Source of the DNA: an uncultured Eubacterium sp.
Lineage (GTDB): Bacteria > Bacillota > Clostridia > Lachnospirales > Lachnospiraceae
Reading direction: 5' to 3'
DNA: 64,000 nucleotides
Assembly: GCF_934295145.1 (NCBI RefSeq)
Contig: NZ_CAKRAS010000008.1
Coordinates: 6,480-70,479 of the forward strand
A program made the translations under genes and the position numbers. Under the pieces are notes generated by a model. The model was not told the origin of the DNA and searched no databases. It was given only the letters and a program-made list of their open reading frames with translations. The first letter of the stretch is position 1; every line of letters starts with the position of its first letter. Below are positions 8,131-17,391 of the stretch, in pieces.

Positions 8131-8700
8131 ATGGAAAAAGATACCCGTACTGAATTTGAAAAAATGGAAGCTGGTGAAATGTTCTGGAACAGTGACGCAA
8201 AAATCGGCGAGCTAAAAAAGCACGCCCGCAGACTTGCCGACCAATTTAATGCAACTACCGAAGATGAAGGTCAGCTTCGTCTCTCACTTTTAAAAGAATT
8301 ATTCGGCGACTGCGACGATGATATTTTTATCAAACCACCATTTCACTGCGATTATGGTTTTCATATCCATGTCGGCAAAAATTTCTTTGCCAATTTCCAG
8401 TGCGTTATGCTGGATGTAGCACCAATTACCATCGGTGATAACTGTCTGATGGGACCACAGACCTGTCTCTACACCGTCAGTCATCCGATGGATTCCAAGA
8501 CTCGAGTGGAAAATTATGTGTATGGGAAGCCGATCAACATAGGAGACAATGTGTGGTTTGGCGGAAACTGTGTGGTACTTCCAGGCGTGACGATTGGAAA
8601 TAATGTGGTTGTTGGCGCTGGATCTGTCGTAACCAAGGATGTTCCAGATAATGCGGTTGTTGTGGGAAATCCGGCTAAAATTATCCGATATACAACTTAA
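8131..8700 (+). CDS. Sugar O-acetyltransferase (maltose/galactoside type)
   Basis: A 189-residue left-handed beta-helix acyltransferase of the LacA/NodL/Maa group that moves acetyl from acetyl-CoA to sugars. The N-terminal Mac domain (about 1-60) is followed by hexapeptide repeats. The catalytic His is in the TVSHPMD motif, with DNVWFGGNCVVLPGVTIG and the GNPAK end motif typical of the family. The start at 8131 is fixed by AAGGAG at 8115-8120; the in-frame ATG at 8086 lies inside a strong hairpin and is rejected. The natural acceptor is unknown, as for most of this group. Confidence 0.9.
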   Translation: MEKDTRTEFEKMEAGEMFWNSDAKIGELKKHARRLADQFNATTEDEGQLRLSLLKELFGDCDDDIFIKPPFHCDYGFHIHVGKNFFANFQCVMLDVAPITIGDNCLMGPQTCLYTVSHPMDSKTRVENYVYGKPINIGDNVWFGGNCVVLPGVTIGNNVVVGAGSVVTKDVPDNAVVVGNPAKIIRYTT

Positions 8701-8736
8701 TGTAAATTGGTTAAAATTTAATATTTTAATAAAAAT

Positions 8737-9369
8737 TTACGGTTTTACAATCAAATCTGCCTGTGTCATTTTTTCGGCAATGACATACATGTTGGTCACT
8801 TCACCGACCTTAAGTTTGTCACTTAATCCATAATGATTCAGACAGGTTCCACAAGTCAGGATTTCTACCCCCTGTGCTTCCAGGGATTTCAAATCTTCCA
8901 GTGACGGTGATTCCTCGCAGGAAATTTTTGCACCGCCATTATACATTAAGATGGTCGTCGGCAGTTCCTCCTGCTGGCTCAGTGCATAGATAAATCCTTT
9001 CATCAGGATTGCACCAAGTTCCTCATCTCCACTTCCCATGGTAGACGATGACAATACCACAACTGTATTTTTCTTTCTTGCATCCGGATAGCAGACAGTC
9101 TGCTCTTCTTCTGCAGATTCAGCTGGTTCTGCATTTGTTGAAGTTCCATCCGCTGAAATCGTCATGATCACTTCATACTGTCCCTCTCCCAGCTTCTGGG
9201 ATTTTACTCCATATCCCTTCTGGTTTGCCATCTTGGTCAGATTCTGTACTGCGATTTCATTATCCACCAGTGTCATTACTTCTCCACTGCCATTTAATTC
9301 CTTGATGGCATTTTTTGTTTTTACTACCGGAATTGGACAAGTATCTCCCATTGCGTTTACTTTGATCAT
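8737..9369 (-). CDS. yedF: Selenium-metabolism protein YedF
   Basis: A 210-residue two-domain protein. The N-terminal TusA/SirA-like domain has the CPIPVVKTK motif with its reactive Cys; the C-terminal DsrE-like domain contains TCGTCLNHYG. This fused form is the YedF family, which co-occurs with selenium utilisation. The start at 9369 is chosen for the GGAGG 8 bases upstream; an ATG at 9384 has no site. It lies downstream of selD on the same strand with about 125 bases between. It probably handles selenium in persulfide/selenosulfide form, but the biochemical role is not settled. Confidence 0.88.
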   Translation of the reverse strand: MIKVNAMGDTCPIPVVKTKNAIKELNGSGEVMTLVDNEIAVQNLTKMANQKGYGVKSQKLGEGQYEVIMTISADGTSTNAEPAESAEEEQTVCYPDARKKNTVVVLSSSTMGSGDEELGAILMKGFIYALSQQEELPTTILMYNGGAKISCEESPSLEDLKSLEAQGVEILTCGTCLNHYGLSDKLKVGEVTNMYVIAEKMTQADLIVKP

Positions 9370-9495
9370 TTCTTTTTCCTCCATATCAATATACTTTGTA
9401 TTATTTATAGGATTCCGTTTACGACTGATAGCGCTGTGGGTAACTTTATATAGATATGCATATCTTACAGCAAAATACCAAAGACTTGCTTCATT

Positions 9496-10524
9496 TTACA
9501 TAGTCACTGTGATTTCCACATCGCCTTTTTCGATAATTTCACCAACAATTGCTGCCGGAAGTCCTGCTTCCTGCAATTCTTTTTCTAATGTTTCTGCCTG
9601 CAAAGCCTCCACAGCCACCAACAGCCCTCCGGATGTCTGCGGGTCATACAGTACTTCTTCCATGGCAAACGGCACATTTTCAAATTTCACATAATCCTGC
9701 ACATGATTTCGATTACGCTGTCCCGCTGCTGTCAGCAAAAATTCATCTGCATAATCCAATGCTTCCGGAAATATCGGTACCTGCTTTGCATTAATCTGGC
9801 AGCTCAAAGTTCCATCCATCATCTCGTGTAAGTGTCCCAAAAAACTGAAACCTGTCACATCCGTGCAGGCATGAATATCATAATTTCTGCAGATCAATGC
9901 CGCATATTTATTTAATGTTGTCATGGAAAAAATTGCAGCTTCCACAGCCTCTGCGGAAGCTTCCTGTACACGATTTGCCGTACAGATAATGCCAACACCA
10001 AGCTTCTTCGTCAAAATCAATTTATCACCCGGTTTCCCTCCATTATTCGGATAAATCCGATCCGGGTGTACAACGCCGGTCACCGACAATCCATATTTCA
10101 CATCAGAATCGTTGATAGAATGTCCTCCGGCCAGTGTTCCACCGGCTTCGATTACTTTCTCAGAACCGCCGCGCATGATCTCACCTAAAATATTCAGATC
10201 CATGGTTTCCGGAAAACATACAATATTTAACGCCGTTTTCACTTCACCACCCATGGCATAGATATCACTCAGAGCATTGGTTGCCGCAATTTTACCAAAT
10301 GTATACGGATCTTCCACCATCGGTGGAAAAAAATCCAATGTCTGTACGATAGCAATATCATCACTGACCTGATATACTGCTGCGTCATCCTTGCTGTCAT
10401 AACCGATCAGCAGGTTGGGATCCTGCGGCCCCTTAGGCAGACGTTCCAACACACGACTTAAAATGCCGGCACCTAGCTTTGCTGTGCATCCGCCGCCTTT
10501 GCAAAATGTAATTTTTTCTCCCAT
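9496..10524 (-). CDS. selD: Selenide, water dikinase
   Basis: It makes selenophosphate from selenide and ATP, the selenium donor for selenocysteine, selenouridine and selenium-dependent molybdenum hydroxylases. It has 342 residues. The catalytic residue is a Cys in GGGCTAK (Cys13 from this start), not a selenocysteine. It has the DDAAVY, GGHSI and LCDPQTSGGL-like (here DPQTSGGLL) signatures of the family. An ATG at 10524 with a G-rich upstream site is preferred over the GTG at 10539. yedF follows. No selA, selB, mnmH or molybdenum hydroxylase genes are in the window, so the pathway served cannot be told. Confidence 0.95.
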   Translation of the reverse strand: MGEKITFCKGGGCTAKLGAGILSRVLERLPKGPQDPNLLIGYDSKDDAAVYQVSDDIAIVQTLDFFPPMVEDPYTFGKIAATNALSDIYAMGGEVKTALNIVCFPETMDLNILGEIMRGGSEKVIEAGGTLAGGHSINDSDVKYGLSVTGVVHPDRIYPNNGGKPGDKLILTKKLGVGIICTANRVQEASAEAVEAAIFSMTTLNKYAALICRNYDIHACTDVTGFSFLGHLHEMMDGTLSCQINAKQVPIFPEALDYADEFLLTAAGQRNRNHVQDYVKFENVPFAMEEVLYDPQTSGGLLVAVEALQAETLEKELQEAGLPAAIVGEIIEKGDVEITVTM

Positions 10525-10563
10525 TCTTCCGTCCCCCACATCTTTTTTTCATTACTATATATC

Positions 10564-10592
10564 ATTATAGCAAATATCACTCAGTTTGAGAA
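10564..10592 (-). promoter_or_regulatory. Promoter of selD-yedF
   Basis: Minus-strand TTCTCA (10587-10592), 17 bases, TATAAT (10564-10569), about 40 bases ahead of the selD start. Confidence 0.55.
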
Positions 10593-10623
10593 AAAGATTT
10601 TTCCTATGAAAGCATTTCCTCTA

Positions 10624-10651
10624 TTGAAAAAAATAATAAATGCGATACAAT
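10624..10651 (+). promoter_or_regulatory. Promoter of the MATE gene
   Basis: TTGAAA (10624-10629), a 16-base spacer and TACAAT (10646-10651), about 45 bases before the ATG. It is divergent from the selD promoter. Confidence 0.55.
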
Positions 10652-10696
10652 AGTGCTTGGACTTTTCAAATCAATCATTTTTTAAGGAGAAAACAT

Positions 10697-12043
10697 ATGC
10701 AATTGGACATGACAAAAGGGCGACCGCTTCCGGTCATCCTTCAATTTACACTTCCTCTTATTATCGGAAATATATTTCAGCAGTTATATAATATGGTGGA
10801 CACCATCATTGTCGGTCGTTATGTGGGGGCAGACGCTCTGGCAGCAGTCGGTTCCACCGGAACGATCATGTTTTTGCTCACCGGTTTTTCCCAGGGTATT
10901 ACTGCCGGATTTGCCATTCTGATATCTCAGCGATATGGTGCCCACGATGCAGCTGGTGTGAAACAGGCAGTTGCTAACGGTACCCTTCTGTCTGTTTTGT
11001 TTACGCTGTTCCTGACATTTTCCTGTCTGTTTCTGATGAAACCGCTCCTAACGATCATGAACACACCGAATAATATTTTTGCCGACGCTTATAGCTACAT
11101 AATGATCATTACCGCAGGAATTGTTGCTAACATTTTTTACAACCTGTTGTCAGCCTTTCTACGGGCAGTTGGCAATAGTAAAGTTCCTTTGTTTTTCCTT
11201 GTCTTTTCCGCCTGTCTGAATGTGCTTCTGGATCTGTTTTTTATTATTCAGCTGCAGATGGGTGTGGCAGGTGCCGCATGGGCTACCAATCTGGCTCAGG
11301 CCATTTCCGCTGTTCTGTGTGCCATCTATATCTGGTGTAAAATTCCGGAGCTGAAGCCATACAGAAGTGACTGGAAAATCTCACGCACAGACACGAAAAA
11401 TCAATTGGCAGCCGGTATTCCCATGGCATTACAGTTTGCGATCACCTCTTCCGGTACTATGATCATGCAATCTGCCATCAATCTATTCGGTTCTACGGCA
11501 GTAGCCGCATTTACTGCTACCGGAAAACTACAGAGTCTTCTTATGCAAGGTATGATTGCTATGGGACAGACCATGGCCACATACAGTGGACAAAATTTCG
11601 GTTCCGGTGATATCAAAAGAATCAAATTAGGCGTAAAAACTGCACTTGGCATCGCACTGGTCTATGCTCTTGTGGTGACCGCACTGATGTGTTCTCTGTT
11701 AAAACCTGCACTGCACCTGTTTTTCTCGGGTGATGTAGATATGTCAGCCATGCTCCCCTGGGCACAGACTTATGCATACATGTGCTCCATGTTCTTCATC
11801 CCGCTGAGCACGATTTTCATTTTTCGAAACACTATGCAAGGATGCGGTTACGGCTTTCTTCCGATGATGGGCGGCGTAGCGGAGCTTCTGGCAAGACTGG
11901 TAGTTTCCATCTTTGCCATGAAAATCCTAAATTTCCGTTTGGCATGCTTTGGCGATCCGGCGGCTTGGATTGCAGCTGCTGTATTTACCGGTATTTCCTA
12001 CCTCTATGTTATGCGAAAAATCGAGCAAACTCATCCTGCTTAA
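10697..12043 (+). CDS. MATE-family efflux transporter
   Basis: A 448-residue, roughly 12-helix membrane protein of the multidrug and toxin extrusion family, which exports cationic compounds using Na+ or H+. The N-terminus has the characteristic LPLIIGNIFQQLYNMVDT and VGRYVG segments, and the second half repeats the pattern around residues 235-260. The start at 10697 (MQLDMTKG) has AAGGAG 7 bases upstream; the open frame extends further without a site. It converges on spoIVB across a 65-base gap with no clear terminator. Confidence 0.93.
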   Translation: MQLDMTKGRPLPVILQFTLPLIIGNIFQQLYNMVDTIIVGRYVGADALAAVGSTGTIMFLLTGFSQGITAGFAILISQRYGAHDAAGVKQAVANGTLLSVLFTLFLTFSCLFLMKPLLTIMNTPNNIFADAYSYIMIITAGIVANIFYNLLSAFLRAVGNSKVPLFFLVFSACLNVLLDLFFIIQLQMGVAGAAWATNLAQAISAVLCAIYIWCKIPELKPYRSDWKISRTDTKNQLAAGIPMALQFAITSSGTMIMQSAINLFGSTAVAAFTATGKLQSLLMQGMIAMGQTMATYSGQNFGSGDIKRIKLGVKTALGIALVYALVVTALMCSLLKPALHLFFSGDVDMSAMLPWAQTYAYMCSMFFIPLSTIFIFRNTMQGCGYGFLPMMGGVAELLARLVVSIFAMKILNFRLACFGDPAAWIAAAVFTGISYLYVMRKIEQTHPA

Positions 12044-12108
12044 CTATTATCATCCCGCAGCCAGTCCCATATAGTACAGCCAGGAAACATATGCCCCTAA
12101 CGTCCAGC

Positions 12109-13326
12109 TCATTGTTCTATCATAGTTTCAATAAAAATTCCGTATCCCTTGCAGGGATCCTTTACAAAAACATGAGTGACAGCCCCGATTACTTTGCCAT
12201 TCTGTAAAATCGGTGCCCCGCTGAGCCCCTGGATAATTCCACCGGTTTTCTGAATCAGTTCCTCGTCTGTCACTCGGAAACTAATGCCTTTATTGGATTC
12301 CTGTGTATTGACATCCACTTTCGTGATCTCAATATCATACAATTCTCGTTCCTGATCAATGGTTACCAGAATCTGTGCCTGACCTGTCTCAATCTCCTGT
12401 TTGAAGCCAATCTTCATCGGTTCCGCTTCTTTCAGTGAATCTGGAATGCTCTCCAGACTACCGAAAATTCCGTTGTTTGTGTTTTTTGTGATCTGCCCCA
12501 GTCGGTTTGCCTGATTATAATGAATCTGTCCCAATAGTTCGCCGGGTTTTCCTTTTTCTCCACGGATTATACTCAAGATATTTGCCTGGTATGCAGTTCC
12601 ATCCAGTATATTTACCAGATGATTCACATCCATATCTGTGATTCCATGTCCAAGTGCACCAAAACCGCCCTGTCCATCAATATATGTCAGGGTACCGATT
12701 CCTGCCAGATCATCCCGGATCCAAACACCAATCTGATACCTGTCATTATTCGTATAGACAGGTGTTACCTTACATTCAAAAGATTCGTCATCCCGCACAA
12801 CCGTCAGTTCCAGTTCCGCTCCCTTGCTCTGCGCAACCATTTCCTGCAGTTCATCCTTTGTAGCAATTGATGTATGATTTACCGCAGTAATATAATCCCC
12901 GGCTTTCAATATGTGACTGGCCGGACTTTCCAACGGTATACCATTTTGCTCCAGGTCACAGATTTCCACCACAAGTACACCTTCCGTTTCGATATAAATT
13001 CCAAAGGGAATTCCACAGGGAATTACCTCGGTATCTTCCACAATGTGTACAGTCACGTCTTTCACTGGAATCAGCCCAAACAGCCGGCATTCCATCTCAT
13101 AACTTCCACTTGGTATGGTTCCGTTGGATGCCACCGTTCCGTTTATGCTTCGAATCTGACTGGTCACCGGAAGTCCTTCTGTAATATCTAACGCCTCTCC
13201 GTATGCGATGCAGACGGAACCTGGAATTTCATCCAGCATCCATGCATATGCGAAAAACAACCAGACAGCCACCATGATGCCCCAGACGTATTTCCGCCTT
13301 TTTTTATAAATGCTCAAAACTTCCAT
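12109..13326 (-). CDS. spoIVB: SpoIVB serine peptidase
   Basis: A forespore-made, secreted S55 peptidase that crosses the inner forespore membrane and triggers pro-sigma-K processing in the mother cell. It has 405 residues. One N-terminal membrane/signal segment (about residues 15-35) is followed by a PDZ domain around residues 120-190 and the SpoIVB peptidase domain with catalytic H227 (GHGITD) and S369 (GLSGAPI). The last residues keep the VTHVFVKDP signature. The ATG at 13326 is preferred to a GTG three codons earlier that sits too close to the ribosome site. It follows recN, but a terminator hairpin lies between them, which suggests separate sporulation-specific transcription. Confidence 0.96.
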   Translation of the reverse strand: MEVLSIYKKRRKYVWGIMVAVWLFFAYAWMLDEIPGSVCIAYGEALDITEGLPVTSQIRSINGTVASNGTIPSGSYEMECRLFGLIPVKDVTVHIVEDTEVIPCGIPFGIYIETEGVLVVEICDLEQNGIPLESPASHILKAGDYITAVNHTSIATKDELQEMVAQSKGAELELTVVRDDESFECKVTPVYTNNDRYQIGVWIRDDLAGIGTLTYIDGQGGFGALGHGITDMDVNHLVNILDGTAYQANILSIIRGEKGKPGELLGQIHYNQANRLGQITKNTNNGIFGSLESIPDSLKEAEPMKIGFKQEIETGQAQILVTIDQERELYDIEITKVDVNTQESNKGISFRVTDEELIQKTGGIIQGLSGAPILQNGKVIGAVTHVFVKDPCKGYGIFIETMIEQ

Positions 13327-13349
13327 CTTTCTCACACCCTTCTTTGGTA

Positions 13350-13381
13350 AATAAAAAAGATACCTTTTTTATCAGGTATCT
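13350..13381 (-). terminator. Terminator after recN
   Basis: Minus-strand hairpin AGATACC/GGTATCT (arms 13375-13381 and 13358-13364) followed directly by a run of six Ts. It lies 24 bases upstream of the spoIVB start. Confidence 0.75.
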
Positions 13382-13471
13382 CTTTCTTATCTGTTTCATG
13401 ATCGATCTGTCATGCTCAGACTTCTTTGTTCTGTTTTTATTATATGGACAATCTATTTTTTCACACAGGTA

Positions 13472-15148
13472 TTATCTTACCGCATCTGCCATTTCTTTCA
13501 TTTCTTTTGCATTTTGTAAAACCGTATCCGTAATCTTGACGCCGCCAAGCATGCGTGCAAGTTCATGAATACTCTCTTCACGATTCAACGATCTGATATT
13601 TGAGATCGTACTGTCCGCACTGGAAGTTTTTTCAATTAAAAAATGATGATCTGCCATGGCTGCAATCTGCGGCAAATGAGTAATACAGATGATCTGGTGA
13701 TTTTTTCCGGTCATTTTGATCTTCTCAGCCACCATCTGTGCTGTTCTTCCACTGATTCCACTGTCAATCTCATCAAAGATCAATGTCTCAATTTCATCAT
13801 GCTCTGCAAGAACGGTTTTCAACGCCAACATAATGCGGGATAGCTCACCACCGGAAGCTACCGCATCCAACGGTTTCAACGGTTCTCCCGGGTTTGTTGA
13901 AATCAAAAATCTGGTTTCATCCCAGCCGTTGGCTGTATAATGATCCAGTCTGGAAAATTCCATCTCAAATTGGACATCCAGGAAATTCAGGTCTTTTAAC
14001 GCTTCCTTTGTCTGCTCTGCCAATGACTTCGCATATTCCATTCGGATATCGCTCACTTCCTGACACAAATGCGCCAGACGTTCCTCTGCGTTCTTCAGCT
14101 TTTCCTGTAATTGCAGACAATATTCCTCATAATGCTGCAACTGATCCAGCTTTTCTTCCTTGACCTGCCGCTCTTCTAAAATATGGGCAATGGTTTTTCC
14201 ATATTTTGCCTTCAAATGATTGATCAGATTTAATCTGTCTTCAATCTGCTGAAATGTCTCTTCTGAAAAATTCAGTTCCGAAACATATCCGGACAGCTCC
14301 CGGTTAAAATCACTGATGAGATTTTCGATTTCTTCAATCTGTGCAGCCAATCCTTCCAACGTTTCATCAAATTGTGCGATCGTACGCAAGGCATGCACTG
14401 CATTGCCAATCTGATCGGAGGCATTTTTGCTTCCCTCCGCACAAAGTTCCTGGCACTCCGCAATGGCTTCCATAATTTTTCGACCATTGGAAAGCTTGCG
14501 GTAATCGGCTTCCAGCTCCTCATCCTCACCAATCTTTAACTCTGCCTGATCAATCTCATCCATTTCATATTGTAAAAAAGAAATCTCTCTGGCCTGCTGC
14601 TCTGCATCCAGAGAAGCCTCCTCCAGTTTTTTTCTGCAGGTTGTATATTCCTCATAGACAGCAGCCAGTGCTGCCTTTTTCTCTTCCAACGCGCGTTTTG
14701 CAAAATCATCCAGATATTTCATATGATTCCGCTTTGCCAGAAGCGACTCATGCTCATGTTGTCCATGGATATCAATAAGCACCGATGCTACTTTTCGCAT
14801 CAGAGACGCAGACACAGTCTCTGAATTAATTCGGCTGACACTTCGTCCACTGGCATAAATTTTGCGACTCATAATAATTTCCCCGTTTTCCGGGAAAATA
14901 TCCATGGCACGTAATATCTCTGCCTGTGCTTCCTGTTCCACAGAAAAAATCAGCTCTACTAGGGCAAATTCTGCATTTTCCCGCAGCATGGATTTGGAAA
15001 CTTTTCCGCCAAGCGCCAGATTTACAGATCCAATGATAATGGATTTTCCTGCGCCTGTCTCACCGGAAAGGATATTCAGTCCGGAGCCAAAGGTCACTTC
15101 CGATTCTTCGATCAATGCAAGATTTTTTACATGCAGATTTAATAACAT
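13472..15148 (-). CDS. recN: DNA repair ATPase RecN
   Basis: An SMC-like ATPase acting early in double-strand break repair. It has 558 residues. Walker A GETGAGKS is at 29-36, a long coiled-coil middle runs about 160-370, and the C-terminal ATPase half has the SGGELSR signature and LIFDEIDSGISG Walker B. Start and length fit the family. It begins 12 bases after the argR stop, so the two are translated from one transcript, the usual arrangement in Bacillota. Confidence 0.97.
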   Translation of the reverse strand: MLLNLHVKNLALIEESEVTFGSGLNILSGETGAGKSIIIGSVNLALGGKVSKSMLRENAEFALVELIFSVEQEAQAEILRAMDIFPENGEIIMSRKIYASGRSVSRINSETVSASLMRKVASVLIDIHGQHEHESLLAKRNHMKYLDDFAKRALEEKKAALAAVYEEYTTCRKKLEEASLDAEQQAREISFLQYEMDEIDQAELKIGEDEELEADYRKLSNGRKIMEAIAECQELCAEGSKNASDQIGNAVHALRTIAQFDETLEGLAAQIEEIENLISDFNRELSGYVSELNFSEETFQQIEDRLNLINHLKAKYGKTIAHILEERQVKEEKLDQLQHYEEYCLQLQEKLKNAEERLAHLCQEVSDIRMEYAKSLAEQTKEALKDLNFLDVQFEMEFSRLDHYTANGWDETRFLISTNPGEPLKPLDAVASGGELSRIMLALKTVLAEHDEIETLIFDEIDSGISGRTAQMVAEKIKMTGKNHQIICITHLPQIAAMADHHFLIEKTSSADSTISNIRSLNREESIHELARMLGGVKITDTVLQNAKEMKEMADAVR

Positions 15149-15160
15149 CCTTTTCTCCTT

Positions 15161-15613
15161 CTACTCTCTCTGCAATGCCCGCAACCGCTGCATCAGCGCT
15201 GCCGTATCTTCCACGGTACGCACTGCACACATGATCGTATCATCTCCAGCGATACTTCCCACGATCTCATTGCAGTCCATGGCATCCAAAGCTACCGCAA
15301 CAGCCATGGCCATACCGGAAACGGTCTTTATGACAAGAATATTCTGTGCCATATCCAGGGAAATAACTCCATCCTTAAATACACGGCTGTATTTTTCCTC
15401 CAGATCATTTCCGGCATCATACAGAGATGTATATTTCTGTTTTCCCCCTTTGATGGCTATCTTCGTTAACTTCAACTCCCTGATATCACGGGATACCGTG
15501 GCCTGGGTCACTTTATAACCGGCCTCGTTCAGGCGAACGCACAGTTCTTCCTGTGTATCTACATCATATTTGCGAATAATTTCCAGAATTTTCGCATGTC
15601 GTTTTGCTTTCAA
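15161..15613 (-). CDS. argR: Arginine repressor ArgR
   Basis: An arginine-sensing regulator of 150 residues. The N-terminal winged helix has the recognition stretch VTQATVSRDIRELKL; the C-terminal oligomerisation and arginine-binding domain has GSIAGDDTIM with the Asp pair that contacts arginine. It sits between nadK and recN, the standard place in clostridial genomes. Targets cannot be seen here; no ARG box search was possible. Confidence 0.96.
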   Translation of the reverse strand: MKAKRHAKILEIIRKYDVDTQEELCVRLNEAGYKVTQATVSRDIRELKLTKIAIKGGKQKYTSLYDAGNDLEEKYSRVFKDGVISLDMAQNILVIKTVSGMAMAVAVALDAMDCNEIVGSIAGDDTIMCAVRTVEDTAALMQRLRALQRE

Positions 15614-15625
15614 TACTGCTACCTC

Positions 15626-16486
15626 CTAATGGATCTCCTGCATCTTTTTACGCAAGATCTGTAAAAAGCTCAACTGATTTAACTTTAAAATTTTTGCATA
15701 GGCATTGGCTTTCTGAATGCGGATACTGTCACCTACTTTCATGTGTACAAAGCGATCCCCGTCAAAACTCACCTCTGCCTCTTCATCTTCTTCCTGACGG
15801 CGTTTTGCCAGTGTTACGTCAATAACTGCATCTGAGCCCACTACGATACTTTTTGCCAGGGCGCTGTGTGGATTAATCGGTGTGATCAGCATCAGATCTG
15901 CCTTCGGATCCACGATCGGACCGCCTGCTGACATACTGTAACCGGTAGATCCCGTCGGAGTGGAAATGATGATTCCATCTGCGCTGTAGTTTGCCAGATA
16001 CTCGCCATTTACCGACACGATCAAATTTACAATCTGTGGAAGACCGGTTCTGTGGATTACGATATCATTTAAGGCAAAGGTTGCTTTCCCCGAACCATCC
16101 TTCTGGCTGCTTCCTTTGATCAGCATACGCTCCTCCAGTTCATAGCGATCTTCAAACAACCGGTCAATGGCATCAAATACCGTACTTCGCTCCAGCTCGC
16201 ACAGATAACCAAGAGTACCCATATTGACACCGATCAGCGGAATGCCGATACTTGCCATGTCTCTGGCTGCCCGCACCAGCGTACCGTCACCGCCAAGCAC
16301 GATAATGCAGTCCGCATCAATGTCGGAAGGCTGGAATCTACGCAGGTTACGGTCATTCCATCCGGTTTTTGTGCTGACATAATGCATACAGGTACCACCC
16401 TTTGCGATAATATAATCCGAAATGGCATTTGTGACTGCCAGATTCATGTCTTTATGTTCGTTTGTGATAATAAAAAACTTTTTCAT
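15626..16486 (-). CDS. nadK: NAD kinase
   Basis: It phosphorylates NAD to NADP. It has 286 residues, with the GGDGT motif (about residues 60-64), an NxxTLGYL stretch after it, and the TPTGSTGYS-like glycine-rich segment of the C-terminal domain. The start is the ATG at 16486, one base after the tlyA stop; the ribosome site is poor, which points to translational coupling. A frame extension to 16507 would overlap tlyA and is not preferred. Confidence 0.95.
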   Translation of the reverse strand: MKKFFIITNEHKDMNLAVTNAISDYIIAKGGTCMHYVSTKTGWNDRNLRRFQPSDIDADCIIVLGGDGTLVRAARDMASIGIPLIGVNMGTLGYLCELERSTVFDAIDRLFEDRYELEERMLIKGSSQKDGSGKATFALNDIVIHRTGLPQIVNLIVSVNGEYLANYSADGIIISTPTGSTGYSMSAGGPIVDPKADLMLITPINPHSALAKSIVVGSDAVIDVTLAKRRQEEDEEAEVSFDGDRFVHMKVGDSIRIQKANAYAKILKLNQLSFLQILRKKMQEIH

Positions 16487-16487
16487 A

Positions 16488-17291
16488 TTACTTATCAAGC
16501 TCTGCATGTGCAGCTTCTACCACTGACACCGGATCAACGCCTTCCTCCTTTGCCGCTGTCTCACATTTCTGAATGTGCACCAGATATTCGATATTTCCCT
16601 CCGGTCCTTTGATTGGGGAGTAGGAAAGGTGATGCACAGAAAAACCATGCTCCAGTGCAAAATTCACAATTCGCTCTACTACTTCCAGATGTACGGCTTT
16701 GTCTCTTACCACACCTTTTTTACCGACTTTCTCACGACCTGCCTCAAACTGTGGTTTGATCAGACACACCATCTGGCCGTCATCTTTCAAAAGATTTCTG
16801 GCAGGCTCCAGGATTTTTGTCAGGGAAATAAAGGATACATCCACCGAGGCGAAATCCAGTGCATCATCAATATCTTCCGGTGTCACATAACGGATATTTG
16901 TCTTTTCCATGCAGACAACCCTTGGATCCTGACGCAGTTTCCATGCAAACTGACCGTATCCGACATCTACGGAATACACTTTGGATGCTCCGTTCTGAAG
17001 CATACAGTCCGTAAAACCGCCAGTGGAAGCTCCGATATCCATACAGATATCTCCATCCAGCTTCAAACCAAACTCCTTCATCGCTTTTTCCAGTTTCAGA
17101 CCACCACGGCTGACATATTTCAGTGTGTTTCCGTGAATCTCAATCGGTACATTTTCATCAAAAGAAGCACCTGCTTTGTCCTCCCTCTGATTATTTACAA
17201 ACACATTTCCTTCCATGATCATGGCTTTCGCCTTCTCTCTGGAAGGAGCCAGATTTCGTTTTACAAGTAATACATCCAGTCTCTCTTTCAT
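16488..17291 (-). CDS. tlyA: TlyA-family RNA 2'-O-methyltransferase
   Basis: A 267-residue protein with an N-terminal S4 RNA-binding domain (about 1-60) and an FtsJ-like methyltransferase domain with the SAM-binding DIGASTGGFTDC motif. In other bacteria TlyA methylates 16S and 23S rRNA; older annotations call it hemolysin. It follows dxs with a 100-base gap that holds a 7-bp hairpin (17319-17336), and leads into nadK almost without spacing. Confidence 0.93.
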   Translation of the reverse strand: MKERLDVLLVKRNLAPSREKAKAMIMEGNVFVNNQREDKAGASFDENVPIEIHGNTLKYVSRGGLKLEKAMKEFGLKLDGDICMDIGASTGGFTDCMLQNGASKVYSVDVGYGQFAWKLRQDPRVVCMEKTNIRYVTPEDIDDALDFASVDVSFISLTKILEPARNLLKDDGQMVCLIKPQFEAGREKVGKKGVVRDKAVHLEVVERIVNFALEHGFSVHHLSYSPIKGPEGNIEYLVHIQKCETAAKEEGVDPVSVVEAAHAELDK

Positions 17292-17391
17292 ATCTGTTAT
17301 CTATTTCCTTTTTTCTTGCATCGAAAACGTTCGATGGTTTCTGCTTTCTACCTATATTTTTTGCCTATTGTAGTTTTGTTTATCCGTTTCG

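Noticed and set aside
9496..10524. Selenocysteine in SelD
   Set aside because: The catalytic position is a Cys codon and there is no in-frame TGA.
16575..17270. 231-codon plus-strand open frame
   Set aside because: It is antisense to tlyA; low-complexity Phe/Cys/His composition is typical of a shadow frame.
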